DNA of 64,000 nt. Source: Halobellus ruber. Lineage in GTDB: Archaea; Halobacteriota; Halobacteria; Halobacteriales; Haloferacaceae. How positions within the stretch are numbered: the first letter of the stretch is position 1; every line of letters starts with the position of its first letter. Under the pieces are notes generated by a model that saw nothing but the letters and a program-made list of their open reading frames with translations, made no database searches and had not been told where the DNA came from. Shown here one piece after another: positions 25,051 through 33,421 of this stretch. The stretch spans positions 62,001 to 126,000 of the forward strand of contig NZ_JACKXD010000001.1 of NCBI RefSeq assembly GCF_014212355.1, read 5' to 3'. A program made the position numbers and the translations under genes.

Positions 25051-25857
25051 ATGGACTCCGCGGTACTCCTGGACCTTCTCGGGAACGAGAACCGGCGGCG
25101 CATCCTCCGGCTTCTCTCTCATAAACCCTGTTACGTCACCGAGATCAGCGAGTACCTCGGGGTCAGCCCCAAGGCCGTCATCGACCACCTCAGGCGGCTC
25201 GAGGACGCGGGGCTGATCGAGAGCCGGACCGACGACCAGCGCCGGAAGTACTTCCACATCGCGCGGAACCTCCGACTGGAGGTCAGCGTCTCGCCGTACC
25301 GGTTCGGCGCGAAGAGCGCGTACCCCGCCAGCCGGAGCCTGGATATGCGCGGGCGGTGTCAGCACATCTCGTTGAACCTTCCCGGCGCCGCCGACCGTGA
25401 CGACGGCCCTGCCGGGACCGACGGTGACGCCGCCGACCACGAGGTCGGGTTCGACCCCGAGGACCGGGCCGGGACCGACGGCGAGCCCGCCGGCGTCACC
25501 CGACCCGAGGGATCGAGCGGCAGCGACGACGCGGTCGAGGATCCCGACGACGGCGTCGCCGACCTCGCCCGCGAGTACGCCTACCTCGAGGACGTCGAGA
25601 GCGAACTCTCCCTGGCACAGCGGTGGGTCCACGGGCGCGTGACCGACGTCCTCGACAGCTTGAGCGACCGGCTCGGCTCGGAGGCCGACAGCCGGTTCCA
25701 CGCGGAGGTGCTCGCCGCGATCGCGCGGGGGAACCGCGACGTCCGGGCCATCGCGGGCGACATCAACGCCGATCCCGATCGGGTCGAGACCGCGCTCGAA
25801 CGGCTCGCCGACCGCGACCTGATCGAACGCGACGGCCGCCGCTGGACCATCCGGTAG
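25051..25857 (+). CDS. ArsR-type winged-helix transcriptional regulator with C-terminal HTH
   Basis: A 268-residue DNA-binding protein. The N-terminal ArsR-like winged helix is 'LLGNENRRRILRLLSHKPCYVTEIS...' with recognition helix 'VSPKAVIDHLRRLEDAGLI' (residues 8-60). An acidic linker follows (about 115-175). The C-terminus (about 215-267) looks like a second small helix-turn-helix: 'IARGNRDVRAIAGDINADPDRVETALERLADRDLI'. Conserved in haloarchaea; effector unknown. It precedes the Sua5-type gene by 61 bases. Confidence 0.85.
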   Translation: MDSAVLLDLLGNENRRRILRLLSHKPCYVTEISEYLGVSPKAVIDHLRRLEDAGLIESRTDDQRRKYFHIARNLRLEVSVSPYRFGAKSAYPASRSLDMRGRCQHISLNLPGAADRDDGPAGTDGDAADHEVGFDPEDRAGTDGEPAGVTRPEGSSGSDDAVEDPDDGVADLAREYAYLEDVESELSLAQRWVHGRVTDVLDSLSDRLGSEADSRFHAEVLAAIARGNRDVRAIAGDINADPDRVETALERLADRDLIERDGRRWTIR

Positions 25858-25918
25858 CGCCGACGCCGCCGGCCCGGAGCCGCCACGCTCTTGGCCGCCG
25901 ACCGCCTCTATCCGACGG

Positions 25919-26557
25919 ATGACCGAGGACACACGGCCGTCCGACCGCGAACTCGGCGCGGCGGCGGCCGCCGTCCGTGACGGCGGCGCCGTCGTGTACC
26001 CGACGGAGACGGTCTACGGGCTGGGCGCCGACGCCACCGACCCCGACGCCGTCGAACGCGTCTTCGAGCTGAAAGGTCGCGACCGGTCGAAGCCGCTGTC
26101 GCTCGGCGTCGCGAGCATCGACGCCGCGCTGGGCCACACCGGACCGAGCGGGCTCGCGCTCCGGTTCATGCGGGCGTTTCTCCCCGGCCCGGTCACCGTC
26201 GTCGTCGAGCGCGATTCGTCGCTGCCGGACCTGCTCACCGCCGGCCGCGACCGGGTCGGCGTGCGCGTTCCCGACCACGAGGCGGCGCTGTCGCTGTTCG
26301 AGCGAGCCGCGGTCCCCGTGACCGCTACGAGCGCGAACCGGAGCGGCTCCCCGAGCGTCACGGACCCCGACGACCTCGACCCGGCGCTCCGGGAGTCCGT
26401 CGCCGCGGTCGTCGACGCCGGACCCACACCCGGGACCGAGAGCACGGTCGTCGACCCCGAGCGGAACGTCGTCCACCGCCGCGGCGCGATGGCCGACGCC
26501 ATCGTCGCGTGGCTCGCCGACGAGACGGGGACGGAGCCCGTCGTCGAGGACGGATAG
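25919..26557 (+). CDS. Sua5/YrdC-family L-threonylcarbamoyladenylate synthase
   Basis: A 212-residue enzyme that makes threonylcarbamoyl-AMP for the t6A modification of tRNAs. The YrdC signatures are 'GGAVVYPTETVYGLGADATD', 'RVFELKGRDRSKPLS' (Lys/Arg nucleotide contacts), 'FLPGPVTVVVE' and 'VPVTATSANRSGSPS'. The C-terminal Sua5 domain is absent, as in the shorter YrdC class. Cytoplasmic. Confidence 0.93.
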   Translation: MTEDTRPSDRELGAAAAAVRDGGAVVYPTETVYGLGADATDPDAVERVFELKGRDRSKPLSLGVASIDAALGHTGPSGLALRFMRAFLPGPVTVVVERDSSLPDLLTAGRDRVGVRVPDHEAALSLFERAAVPVTATSANRSGSPSVTDPDDLDPALRESVAAVVDAGPTPGTESTVVDPERNVVHRRGAMADAIVAWLADETGTEPVVEDG

Positions 26558-26605
26558 CCCGCGTCGGTGCCGCCGCGGGAGGTTGGGGGACGCCCTCGAC
26601 GGCGG

Positions 26606-27301
26606 TCAGCCCAGTCCGAGCATCGTCTTCAGCGAGCGCGTTCGCGTCCCGCAGCGCTTCCGATACTCGCAGGCGTCGCACTTCGACTCGTCGTCGATCC
26701 GGCTCGGCACCCCGCTCATCGACCGGACGGTCCACAGCGTGCGGCGGTAGGCGCTTTTGTTCCGCGTCGTCAGCCGGACCGTCCGGACGACGCCGTGCCG
26801 CGGGTACTCCACGATCGCCCGCTGGATCTCCCGCCCGCGCTCCCAGGCGAGCGCCAACGCCAGCCCGACCGCCCGGACGCGTTGGGGCTCCCACACCCCA
26901 CGTGGCGGCGGCTCGCCGGCGGAGATCACCGTCGGCATCGGCGACGACTCCCCCGGCCCCTCGTCGGCGCCGAGCAGTTTGTGTGCAACCCCGCGGCAGT
27001 CCCGGCCGTGGAGGAGCACGTCGCGGCCAGCCGGGTCAGCTAGCCGGTCGTAGACGTCGCGGTCGGCCACGCGGTCGAGGTTCGACCGGAACGTCCCCGG
27101 CGGGACCGCGATCGGGCGGTCCCGAAGCCGGCTGTCGGCGGCCTTCCGGAGCGTTTCGTACTCGAACGCGAGGCTCCTGACGGTCTCGACGGACTCCGGC
27201 GGGCCGCGATCGTCGTCGCGCCGGGCGTAGTAGAGCTGTCGCGGGCAGTACGCCGCGCGGGCAAGGTCCGAAACCGGAACCGTGTCGGCGGAAGCGGGCA
27301 C
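26606..27301 (-). CDS. Cas4/RecB-like nuclease with Fe-S-type Cys cluster
   Basis: From the GTG at 27301 the protein has 231 residues. 'ARAAYCPRQLYYARRD' near the N-terminus and 'CDACEYRKRC' near the C-terminus supply four cysteines in the layout of Cas4 and related PD-(D/E)xK exonucleases, where they hold an iron-sulfur cluster. 'AVGLALALAWERG' and 'EYPRHGVVRTVRLT' fit the nuclease core. No CRISPR array or other cas gene is in the window, so this is a stand-alone Cas4-like protein. The longer reading to 27421 enters the 80-bp element and is unlikely. Confidence 0.75.
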   Translation of the reverse strand: MPASADTVPVSDLARAAYCPRQLYYARRDDDRGPPESVETVRSLAFEYETLRKAADSRLRDRPIAVPPGTFRSNLDRVADRDVYDRLADPAGRDVLLHGRDCRGVAHKLLGADEGPGESSPMPTVISAGEPPPRGVWEPQRVRAVGLALALAWERGREIQRAIVEYPRHGVVRTVRLTTRNKSAYRRTLWTVRSMSGVPSRIDDESKCDACEYRKRCGTRTRSLKTMLGLG

Positions 27302-27361
27302 GGGAGGGATGGTCCCGCTCCGGTATTTGAACGTTCGGCGTCGGCGAGACGGCGACGCCTC

Positions 27362-27441
27362 ATACTGTCGGCTATGGTCGCGTGACGGATTTCGGTACCC
27401 CGGGGTGCGGAAACTCTTCACGTACTTATAGCCGACAGTAT
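27362..27441. repeat. 80-bp ATACTG/CAGTAT inverted-repeat element, copy 2
   Basis: Ends 'ATACTGTCGGCTATG' and 'TATAGCCGACAGTAT' are inverted, and the core 'TTTCGGTACCCCGGGGTGCGGAAA' forms a hairpin. It is the same length as copy 1 (8264-8343) and similar throughout. Its last base is the first base of the nikR stop codon (27441-27443). It lies upstream of the Cas4-like gene. Confidence 0.85.
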
Positions 27442-27869
27442 CAGTCCATATCGGCCAACGGGCCGAAGTCGTCGACGGGCAGCACCGAGTAGTCGATCGT
27501 GAGGGTGTCTTTCGTCGCCCGGATCTTCCCGACGAACGTCGAGATCTCCTCCAAGGACCCCTCCAACACGAACAGTTCCATACAGTGGTGGCCGCCGACG
27601 TGGCTGTGGAAGTTCGAGGCGACGATGTCCTCGTGTTCGTGGCGGAGATGCATCATCTTCTCCTCGACGCTCGTGGTCTCGTAGTCGAAGACCACGGTGA
27701 CGACACCCATCAGGTCGCGGCCTTCGAGCTTCTTGTCCTCGAACTCGCCCAGCAGGTTCCGGCTCGCTTCGCGGAGCACTTCGCTCCGGCCGGTGTAGCC
27801 GTGATCCTCCGCGAACTGGTCGATGCGGTCGACCAGTTCCTCCGGCATCGAGACGCTGACGACGCTCAT
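27441..27869 (-). CDS. nikR: Nickel-responsive regulator NikR
   Basis: A 142-residue repressor with an N-terminal ribbon-helix-helix ('[20 protein letters not shown]', residues 1-45) and a C-terminal ACT-like nickel domain. The high-affinity nickel ligands align as H77, H88, H90 and C96 (in E. coli H76, H87, H89, C95). It would repress nickel uptake genes when nickel is sufficient. No nickel transporter is next to it. Its promoter region holds two spaced CGTTTAAYAT motifs, suggesting self-regulation. The coding end abuts the 80-bp element. Confidence 0.93.
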   Translation of the reverse strand: MSVVSVSMPEELVDRIDQFAEDHGYTGRSEVLREASRNLLGEFEDKKLEGRDLMGVVTVVFDYETTSVEEKMMHLRHEHEDIVASNFHSHVGGHHCMELFVLEGSLEEISTFVGKIRATKDTLTIDYSVLPVDDFGPLADMD

Positions 27870-27901
27870 ATGTTAAACGAGCGACGGTCGAATATTAAAC
27901 G
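27870..27901 (-). promoter_or_regulatory. nikR promoter with paired CGTTTAAYAT motifs
   Basis: On the minus strand 'CGTTTAATAT' (27901-27892) and 'CGTTTAACAT' (27880-27871) are direct repeats 21 bp apart, two helical turns. The first lies about 25-30 bases before the nikR ATG, where a TATA box is expected; the second lies at the likely transcription start. A metal-responsive operator is plausible. Confidence 0.45.
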
Positions 27902-27955
27902 TTGGTTCGTCCTCCGGCCGTGGGCTTTTGCCCGGGGGGCCGCTATCCGTCGGTA

Positions 27956-29674
27956 ATGGAGTACGCCGCCCTCGTCGACGTCTACGACCGGCTCGCGGCC
28001 ACCGACTCCACCGACGGGAAGCGCGACTGCCTCGCCGAGGTGTTCGCCGATGCCGGGCCGCTGCTCGGCCGGCTCGTCACGCTCGCCCGCGGCCGGCTCT
28101 CCCCGGCGTACGACCGGACCGAACTCGGGGTCTCGTCCAGCCTCACTCTCGATGCGATCCGCCGCGCGACCGGGGCGACGGAGTCTGCGGTGCGCGACCG
28201 ATGGCAGGCGACCGGCGACCTCGGGGACGCGGCGGCGTGGGCGGCCGAACACGGCGGCCAGCAGACCCTGTTCTCGGAGCCGCTGACCGTCGAGCGCGTC
28301 CACGACACCCTCCGGGACCTCGCCGACTTCGAGGGCACGGGCAGCCAGGACCGGAAGGTCGACGCCGTCGCCGGGCTGCTCGCCGACGCCGACCCCGACG
28401 AGGCGCGGTACGTCGTGCGGACGGCACTCGGCCACCTCCGCGTCGGCGTCGGCGAGGGCACCATCCGCGACGCGATCGCGGTGGCGTTTCTCGACGGCTC
28501 CGCCGACGCGGTCGACGCCGTCGAGCGTGCCTACCAGGTGACGACGGACTTCCGCGTCGTCGCCGAGACCGCCCGCGAGGCGGGGGTCGACGGGCTCGCC
28601 GCCCTCGACGTCGAACCCGGCCGCCCAGTCCAGGTGATGCTCGCCGAGAAGTCGGAGTCGCCGGCCGGTGCCGTCGCCGACGCCGCGGCCGACGGCACCG
28701 CGGTCTGTGAGTACAAGTACGACGGCGTCCGGATCCAGATCCACGTCGACGGCGACGACGTGTGGCTTTTCACCCGGCGGCTGGAGGAGGTCACCGATCA
28801 GTTCCCGGACGTCGTCAGCGCGGTCCGGGCGGGGGTCGAGGCCGACCGCGCGATCCTCGACGGCGAACTCGTGGGGTACGCCCCCGGGACCGTCGCGACC
28901 GACGCCCGCGACCCGGTGGCGTTCCAGACCCTCTCCCGACGGATCAAACGCGAGACCGACGTCGAGGCGCTGGCCCGGGAGATCCCCGCCGTGGTCCACC
29001 TCTTCGACTGCCTGGCGACCGACGAGACGCGGCTGGAGTCGCCCCTCTCGGACCGCCGGCAGCGGTGTTCCGACGTCGTCGACCCGGTGACGCCGGCCCC
29101 CGACGAGCCGCGGGCCGGGCTGGAACTCGCCCGCTCGCGTCGGGTCGCCGTCGACGACCCCGACGCTGCGGCGTCGTTCTACCGCGAGGCGCTCGACGCC
29201 GGCCACGAGGGGCTGATGGTAAAGAACCCCGCGGCGACCTACCAGCCCGGGCGGCGGGTCGGCCGGCTGCTGAAGGTCAAACCCACGATGGAGCCGCTGG
29301 ATCTGGTCGTCACCCGCGCGACCTACAGCGAGGGGCGGCGCAGCGAGTGGCTCGGCCGACTGTATCTGGGGTGTTACGACCCCGACGCCGACGCGTTCCG
29401 GGAGGTTGGGCGGCTCTCGACCGGCTACACCGACGACGAGCTCGCGGCGCTGACCGACCGGCTGGAGGACCTCGTGACCGCGCGCGACGGCCGCGACGTG
29501 GAACTCCGACCGGAGGTCGTGCTCGAAGTCGAGTACGAGGAGATCCAGCGGTCCCCGGAGTACGGCTCCGGCTACGCCCTCCGGTTCCCTCGATTTCTGG
29601 GTGTTCGCGAGGACGTGGCGCCGACCGACGCAGACTCCGTCGGCCGGGTCGAGTCGCTCTACGAGGGACAGTAG
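27956..29674 (+). CDS. lig: ATP-dependent DNA ligase
   Basis: A 572-residue archaeal replicative-type ligase. The N-terminal helical DNA-binding domain (about 1-220) includes 'QTLFSEPLTVERVHDTLRDLA'. The adenylation domain starts at 'CEYKYDGVRIQIH' with nucleophilic Lys254, followed by 'ILDGELVGY' (motif III), 'EGLMVKNP' (motif IV) and 'RLLKVKPTM' (motif V). The OB domain ends the protein. Length is typical. It diverges from nikR and is followed, 64 bases later on the same strand, by a beta-CASP nuclease. Confidence 0.96.
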   Translation: MEYAALVDVYDRLAATDSTDGKRDCLAEVFADAGPLLGRLVTLARGRLSPAYDRTELGVSSSLTLDAIRRATGATESAVRDRWQATGDLGDAAAWAAEHGGQQTLFSEPLTVERVHDTLRDLADFEGTGSQDRKVDAVAGLLADADPDEARYVVRTALGHLRVGVGEGTIRDAIAVAFLDGSADAVDAVERAYQVTTDFRVVAETAREAGVDGLAALDVEPGRPVQVMLAEKSESPAGAVADAAADGTAVCEYKYDGVRIQIHVDGDDVWLFTRRLEEVTDQFPDVVSAVRAGVEADRAILDGELVGYAPGTVATDARDPVAFQTLSRRIKRETDVEALAREIPAVVHLFDCLATDETRLESPLSDRRQRCSDVVDPVTPAPDEPRAGLELARSRRVAVDDPDAAASFYREALDAGHEGLMVKNPAATYQPGRRVGRLLKVKPTMEPLDLVVTRATYSEGRRSEWLGRLYLGCYDPDADAFREVGRLSTGYTDDELAALTDRLEDLVTARDGRDVELRPEVVLEVEYEEIQRSPEYGSGYALRFPRFLGVREDVAPTDADSVGRVESLYEGQ

Positions 29675-29738
29675 CGCCGGACGCCGGCCCGACCCGGCGG
29701 GCGCAACCGTCATACCCCGACAGCCCGAACGTCGGGGC

Positions 29739-30704
29739 GTGACGGTCCAGTACCGCGACGGGATCGAGATCCACCTTTCCGACGGCACCCGGGTCGTCTG
29801 CGACGCCGACGACCCCGACGGGGACGTGAACGTCGTCACCCACGCCCACGGCGACCACTACCCCGAGGGGGAGGCCACGGCGGTGTGCTCGCAGCTCACC
29901 GCCGACCTCGCGACCGCGCGCCGCGACACCCCGCTTCACCGGACGACCGACGACCGGATCGAACTGGTGCCGGCGGGCCACGTCGCGGGCTCCCGGGCGG
30001 CGCTCGTGACCGACCCCGACGGAACGCGGTACCTCTACACCGGCGACGTCTGCACCCGCCCGCGGTTCTACCTCGACGGGTTCGACCCGCCGGAGGCCGA
30101 CGTGCTCGTCGTCGAGGCCACCTACGGCGAGCCGGGCTACGCCTTCCCCGACCACGACGCCGTCGCCGCGGAGATCCGGTCGTGGCTGGCGGACACCGAG
30201 GCGCCGGTCCTCCTCTTGGGGTACGCTCTCGGCCGCGCCCAGAAGCTCCAACTGCTCGCCGAGGACGCCGGCCGCGACCGGATCCTCGCGACCGACGCCG
30301 TCCGCCGGGTGAACGCGGTCGTCGAGGACCACCTCGACGTCAGCTTCGACGCCCGGCCCCACGACGGAGTCACGCTCGACGCCGGCGACGCCCTGGTGCT
30401 TCCGATGACGAGCGGCCGGATCGAATGGGTCGGGAACCTCGCCGACGAGGCGGGCGCGGTGACGGCGGGCTTTTCGGGGTGGGCGGTCGACGACTCGTTC
30501 AAGTTCCGGGGCGGCTTCGACGAGACGTTCCCGCTGTCGGACCACTGTGACTTCCCCGAACTCCGCGACCTGGTTGCGGCGGTCGACCCCGAGCGGGTGT
30601 ACACGCAGCACGGGTCGGCGGCGGCGCTGGCCGACCACCTCACCGAGGCCGGCCACGACGCGACCGCGCTCCGGCGAAACCAGCTGTCGCTCGGGGACTT
30701 CTGA
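29739..30704 (+). CDS. Ligase-associated metallo-beta-lactamase/beta-CASP nuclease
   Basis: A 321-residue metallo-beta-lactamase-fold nuclease of the COG1236 type. Metal ligands appear in 'VVTHAHGDHYPEG' (HxHxDH-like), 'LVPAGHVAGSRAAL', 'LYTGDVCTRPRFYLDG' and 'PLSDHCDFPEL'. 'DVLVVEATYGEPGYAF' and 'LLLGYALGRAQKLQLLAED' are beta-CASP hallmarks. Bacterial relatives are encoded with a DNA ligase and called ligase-associated exonucleases; here too it follows the ligase. The GTG start gives the proper N-terminus. A DNA end-processing role is inferred from context. Confidence 0.85.
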   Translation: MTVQYRDGIEIHLSDGTRVVCDADDPDGDVNVVTHAHGDHYPEGEATAVCSQLTADLATARRDTPLHRTTDDRIELVPAGHVAGSRAALVTDPDGTRYLYTGDVCTRPRFYLDGFDPPEADVLVVEATYGEPGYAFPDHDAVAAEIRSWLADTEAPVLLLGYALGRAQKLQLLAEDAGRDRILATDAVRRVNAVVEDHLDVSFDARPHDGVTLDAGDALVLPMTSGRIEWVGNLADEAGAVTAGFSGWAVDDSFKFRGGFDETFPLSDHCDFPELRDLVAAVDPERVYTQHGSAAALADHLTEAGHDATALRRNQLSLGDF

Positions 30705-30757
30705 CCCGCCGCCGGCGTCGGGAACAGATCCAAGTCGCTGCCCGTAAACAGTTGGAT

Positions 30758-31135
30758 ATGATCGGATCCGATCCGACTCCACACCTCCGCCGGGCGGCCG
30801 ACGTCGAGTACGAGTCGGTCGAACTCGCCGACGGGCTCCGGAAGGGCGTCCTACTCGGCGACGACCAGGGGACGCCGAACTTCGATATGCGTCGGTTCGT
30901 CTTGGAACCGGGCGCCCGCGTCCCGCGGCACACCAACGAAGTCGAACACGAGCAGTTCGTCGTCGAGGGCGACTACGTCGTGGGCATCGGCGAGGAGACG
31001 TACACGGTTTCGGCGGGCGATTCGCTCCTCGTCCCCGCCGGCGTCGAACACTGGTACCGAAACGACAGCGACACTCGGGGGTCGTTCCTCTGTGTCGTGC
31101 CGAAGACCGACGACCGGATCGAGATCCGCGAGTGA
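30758..31135 (+). CDS. Cupin-domain protein
   Basis: A 125-residue single-domain cupin. The first metal motif is 'PRHTNEVEHEQFVVEGDYVVG' (His, Glu ligands), and the second is 'LLVPAGVEHWYRNDS'. Such small beta-barrel proteins act as isomerases, oxygenases or binding proteins; substrate unknown. The ATG at 30758 was preferred over a TTG two codons upstream. It stands 53 bases after the nuclease gene. Confidence 0.85.
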   Translation: MIGSDPTPHLRRAADVEYESVELADGLRKGVLLGDDQGTPNFDMRRFVLEPGARVPRHTNEVEHEQFVVEGDYVVGIGEETYTVSAGDSLLVPAGVEHWYRNDSDTRGSFLCVVPKTDDRIEIRE

Positions 31136-31228
31136 CCCGATCGGGTCGTCAGCAACGCCCGGACGACGGCCCCGAACTTGGGGGCGGCGGAAGCTTGATC
31201 CCCCGTCGAGCGGTTGTTGCGGCCACGG

Positions 31229-32110
31229 ATGGACTTCGACCCAGGCCCAGCCCCGGACAGCATCGGGTGGTTCAAGCAGCGGGGTGAGCTGCCGGCGATC
31301 GTGAGCATCAGCGACATTCACGGCTACCTGGAGGCGGCGCGGAATGCGTTGACGGCCGTCGGCGAGACTGACGAGTATCCGCCGGTCGTCACGGTCGACG
31401 ACGAGGGTCATCTCCACTGGGCGGACAACGACTACGTACTGCTCGTCAACGGCGACCTCCTCGACCGCGGGGACCGGAACCGTGCGTGTCTGGCGCTGTT
31501 GGAGCGGCTCGCGAGCGAGGCGCCGCCCGGACGCGTCCGCTACCACCTGGGGAACCACGAGATGGCCGTGCTGTTCCCCGACCGGTTCCGGTGGCCCGGC
31601 GTGTACAGCATCGAGATGGACGACGACCTCCGGCGGTCGTTCGTCGAACACGTCGCCGACTCGCGGCTTCCGGTCGCCTTCGAGGGATACGAATACACCT
31701 ATTCACACGCGGGCGCGAACGAACCGTTCGACGTCGCCGCCGCAAACGAGCAGGCGCGCGACGCCGCCCGACGGCTGGTGACGATGCTCCGGGAGGGGCG
31801 CTACCGGGAGCACCAACTTGATATCCTGCCCGACTACGACCTGGTGTTCGGCCTCGGCGGGCAGTTCGGCCGGGGACCGTCGGCCGGGCTTCTGTGGATG
31901 GACCTCGAACATATGAAGCGGGGCGCACCGCCCCAGGTCGTCGGCCACTCCCGACAGGCGTCCCCGACGCGACGCGGGAACGTGATCTGCGAGAACGTGA
32001 TCCGAAACAACCTGGGTGTCCCCGGCGGCGAGGCCGTCGTGATCGAACGCCCCGACGGGATCGCGGCCGTCACGAACTCGCCGTCGGGGGCGACGGTGAC
32101 CGAACTGTAG
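31229..32110 (+). CDS. Metallophosphoesterase (calcineurin-like)
   Basis: A 293-residue calcineurin-type phosphoesterase with the full dimetal set: 'VSISDIHGYLEA' (DxH), 'LVNGDLLDRGDR' (GDxxDR), 'YHLGNHEMAV' (GNHE) and 'VVGHSRQASPTRRGN' (GH). Relatives include Ser/Thr protein phosphatases and nucleotide phosphatases; the substrate is not evident. It is cytoplasmic, with no signal sequence. The gene follows the cupin with a 93-base gap. Confidence 0.88.
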   Translation: MDFDPGPAPDSIGWFKQRGELPAIVSISDIHGYLEAARNALTAVGETDEYPPVVTVDDEGHLHWADNDYVLLVNGDLLDRGDRNRACLALLERLASEAPPGRVRYHLGNHEMAVLFPDRFRWPGVYSIEMDDDLRRSFVEHVADSRLPVAFEGYEYTYSHAGANEPFDVAAANEQARDAARRLVTMLREGRYREHQLDILPDYDLVFGLGGQFGRGPSAGLLWMDLEHMKRGAPPQVVGHSRQASPTRRGNVICENVIRNNLGVPGGEAVVIERPDGIAAVTNSPSGATVTEL

Positions 32111-32149
32111 AGCCCGACGACGACGAGGCGACGCCCGTCTGTGCCGGCG

Positions 32150-32779
32150 TCACTCCCGCCGGCGGAGGTGCCGTGGCGGGACGGCCTCGGTCGTGTATAC
32201 GGCCTCGCCCCGCCTCGTAACCGGCCGGCCCTCAGCCAGCATCGCCCCGGCGTCGACGACGAGCACGACGGGGTCCTCGGCGTGTCGGGCGCCGACTTCA
32301 CGCGCGTCGGCGACCGACGCCGAGAGGTGGACGAGCTGCCGGCCCATCGGTCTGAGTCCTCCATCGAGAATCGACCCGACGTTCGACGGTGCAGTCCCGT
32401 GATAGAGGGTGTCCGGCACCGGCTCGTCGGTGTCTGCGAGCGTGACGTCGACCGAGTGGCCGTACGCCGCACGGATGCGGCCGCCGGTGTACTCGAAGCG
32501 GCCCTTCGGGTCGGTCCCGACAACCGCCCCGACCGCCCGCCCGTCCGCCCAGTCGTACCGCTCCGAGACGGCCTCATCGACCGCGCCGCGGTCGGCCCAC
32601 CCGCGAGTGCCGAGGTCCAGCCCGTACTCGTCGGGGAAATGCCTGAGCAGGCCGCTCAGGAACTTCGAGAGCCGGCGACGCCGACCGCTCGATTGGACCC
32701 GCTTCCCGGCGTCGCCGCACTCCGGGCACCGGTCGCCGTCGAAGTAGCCGTGAGTCCCGCAGGTTCGGATGGCAGTCAT
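32150..32779 (-). CDS. kptA: RNA 2'-phosphotransferase (Tpt1/KptA)
   Basis: A 209-residue NAD-dependent enzyme that removes a splice-junction 2'-phosphate from RNA. The N-terminus carries a zinc-ribbon-like 'TCGTHGYFDGDRCPECG', an archaeal add-on. The KptA core follows: 'RRRRLSKFLSGLLRHFPDEY' (RLSKxLSxxLRH), 'GWADRGAVDEAV', 'LYHGTAPSNVGSILDGGL' (HGT), and 'LVHLSASVADA'. Catalytic Arg and His residues are present. The gene precedes FKBP on the same strand only by reading order; the two are 23 bases apart and likely separate. Confidence 0.93.
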   Translation of the reverse strand: MTAIRTCGTHGYFDGDRCPECGDAGKRVQSSGRRRRLSKFLSGLLRHFPDEYGLDLGTRGWADRGAVDEAVSERYDWADGRAVGAVVGTDPKGRFEYTGGRIRAAYGHSVDVTLADTDEPVPDTLYHGTAPSNVGSILDGGLRPMGRQLVHLSASVADAREVGARHAEDPVVLVVDAGAMLAEGRPVTRRGEAVYTTEAVPPRHLRRRE

Positions 32780-32802
32780 CGGCGATTCGAGGGCGATCGT
32801 CT

Positions 32803-33294
32803 TTATCTTGTGTCGTCGCCGGGCCGCCGGTCGACGACCTCGATCTCGAAAATGAGCGTTTTGCCGGCGAGTTCGTGGTTGAAATCGACTTCGACCGTCC
32901 CCTCGCGGACCGCGACCACGTCGCCGTGGAGGCCGTTCTGTGCGTGGACGTGGAGCCCGACTTCGGCCTCGGCGTCGACCATCCCCTCGAACGTCTCCCG
33001 GTCGTACTCCCGGAGCCGCTCGTCGCGCACCTCGCCGTAGGCGGCCGCCGGGGGGACCGTCACGGTCGCTTCCTCACCAACCCCCATCCCGCGGACGGCG
33101 TCGTCGAGCCCCTCGATCACCTCGCCCGCGCCGACGGTGAACGTCAGGGGACCGTAGTCGTCTGGGTCGCGGTCCTCGGCCGCCGCGAGGCCGTGGTCGG
33201 CGGCGACGGCGTACTTCGAGGTCCCAAACACCGTGCCGTCCTCGAAGCGTCCGACGTACTCGATTGCGACCCGGTCGCCCGGTTCGATGCCCAT
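32803..33294 (-). CDS. FKBP-type peptidyl-prolyl isomerase (SlyD-like)
   Basis: A 163-residue cytoplasmic FKBP with inserted chaperone (IF) domain. The FKBP core is 'GDRVAIEYVGRFEDGTVFGTS' and 'TFTVGAGEVIEGLDDAVRGMGVGEEATVTVPPAAAYGE', and the inserted flap lies around residues 90-130. The last part is 'EVDFNHELAGKTLIFEIEVVDR'. The enzyme catalyses proline cis-trans isomerisation and assists folding; archaeal FKBPs of this kind lack the His-rich SlyD tail, as here. Start at MGIEPGDRV. Confidence 0.93.
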   Translation of the reverse strand: MGIEPGDRVAIEYVGRFEDGTVFGTSKYAVAADHGLAAAEDRDPDDYGPLTFTVGAGEVIEGLDDAVRGMGVGEEATVTVPPAAAYGEVRDERLREYDRETFEGMVDAEAEVGLHVHAQNGLHGDVVAVREGTVEVDFNHELAGKTLIFEIEVVDRRPGDDTR

Positions 33295-33421
33295 ACGATC
33301 CGGTGTGGCGTCGACCGGCAATACGCTGTCGGGTCGGCGCGGTCGGCACCCGACTGAGCGTGGAGGCCGCGAAACCCCGTGGTGCCGAACGCTTATGCCT
33401 ACGCCCCGATAGGCCCGACGT

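Noticed and set aside
26606-27301. Evidence of a CRISPR-Cas locus from the Cas4-like gene
   Set aside because: No repeats with regular unique spacers and no other cas genes are visible within 64 kb.
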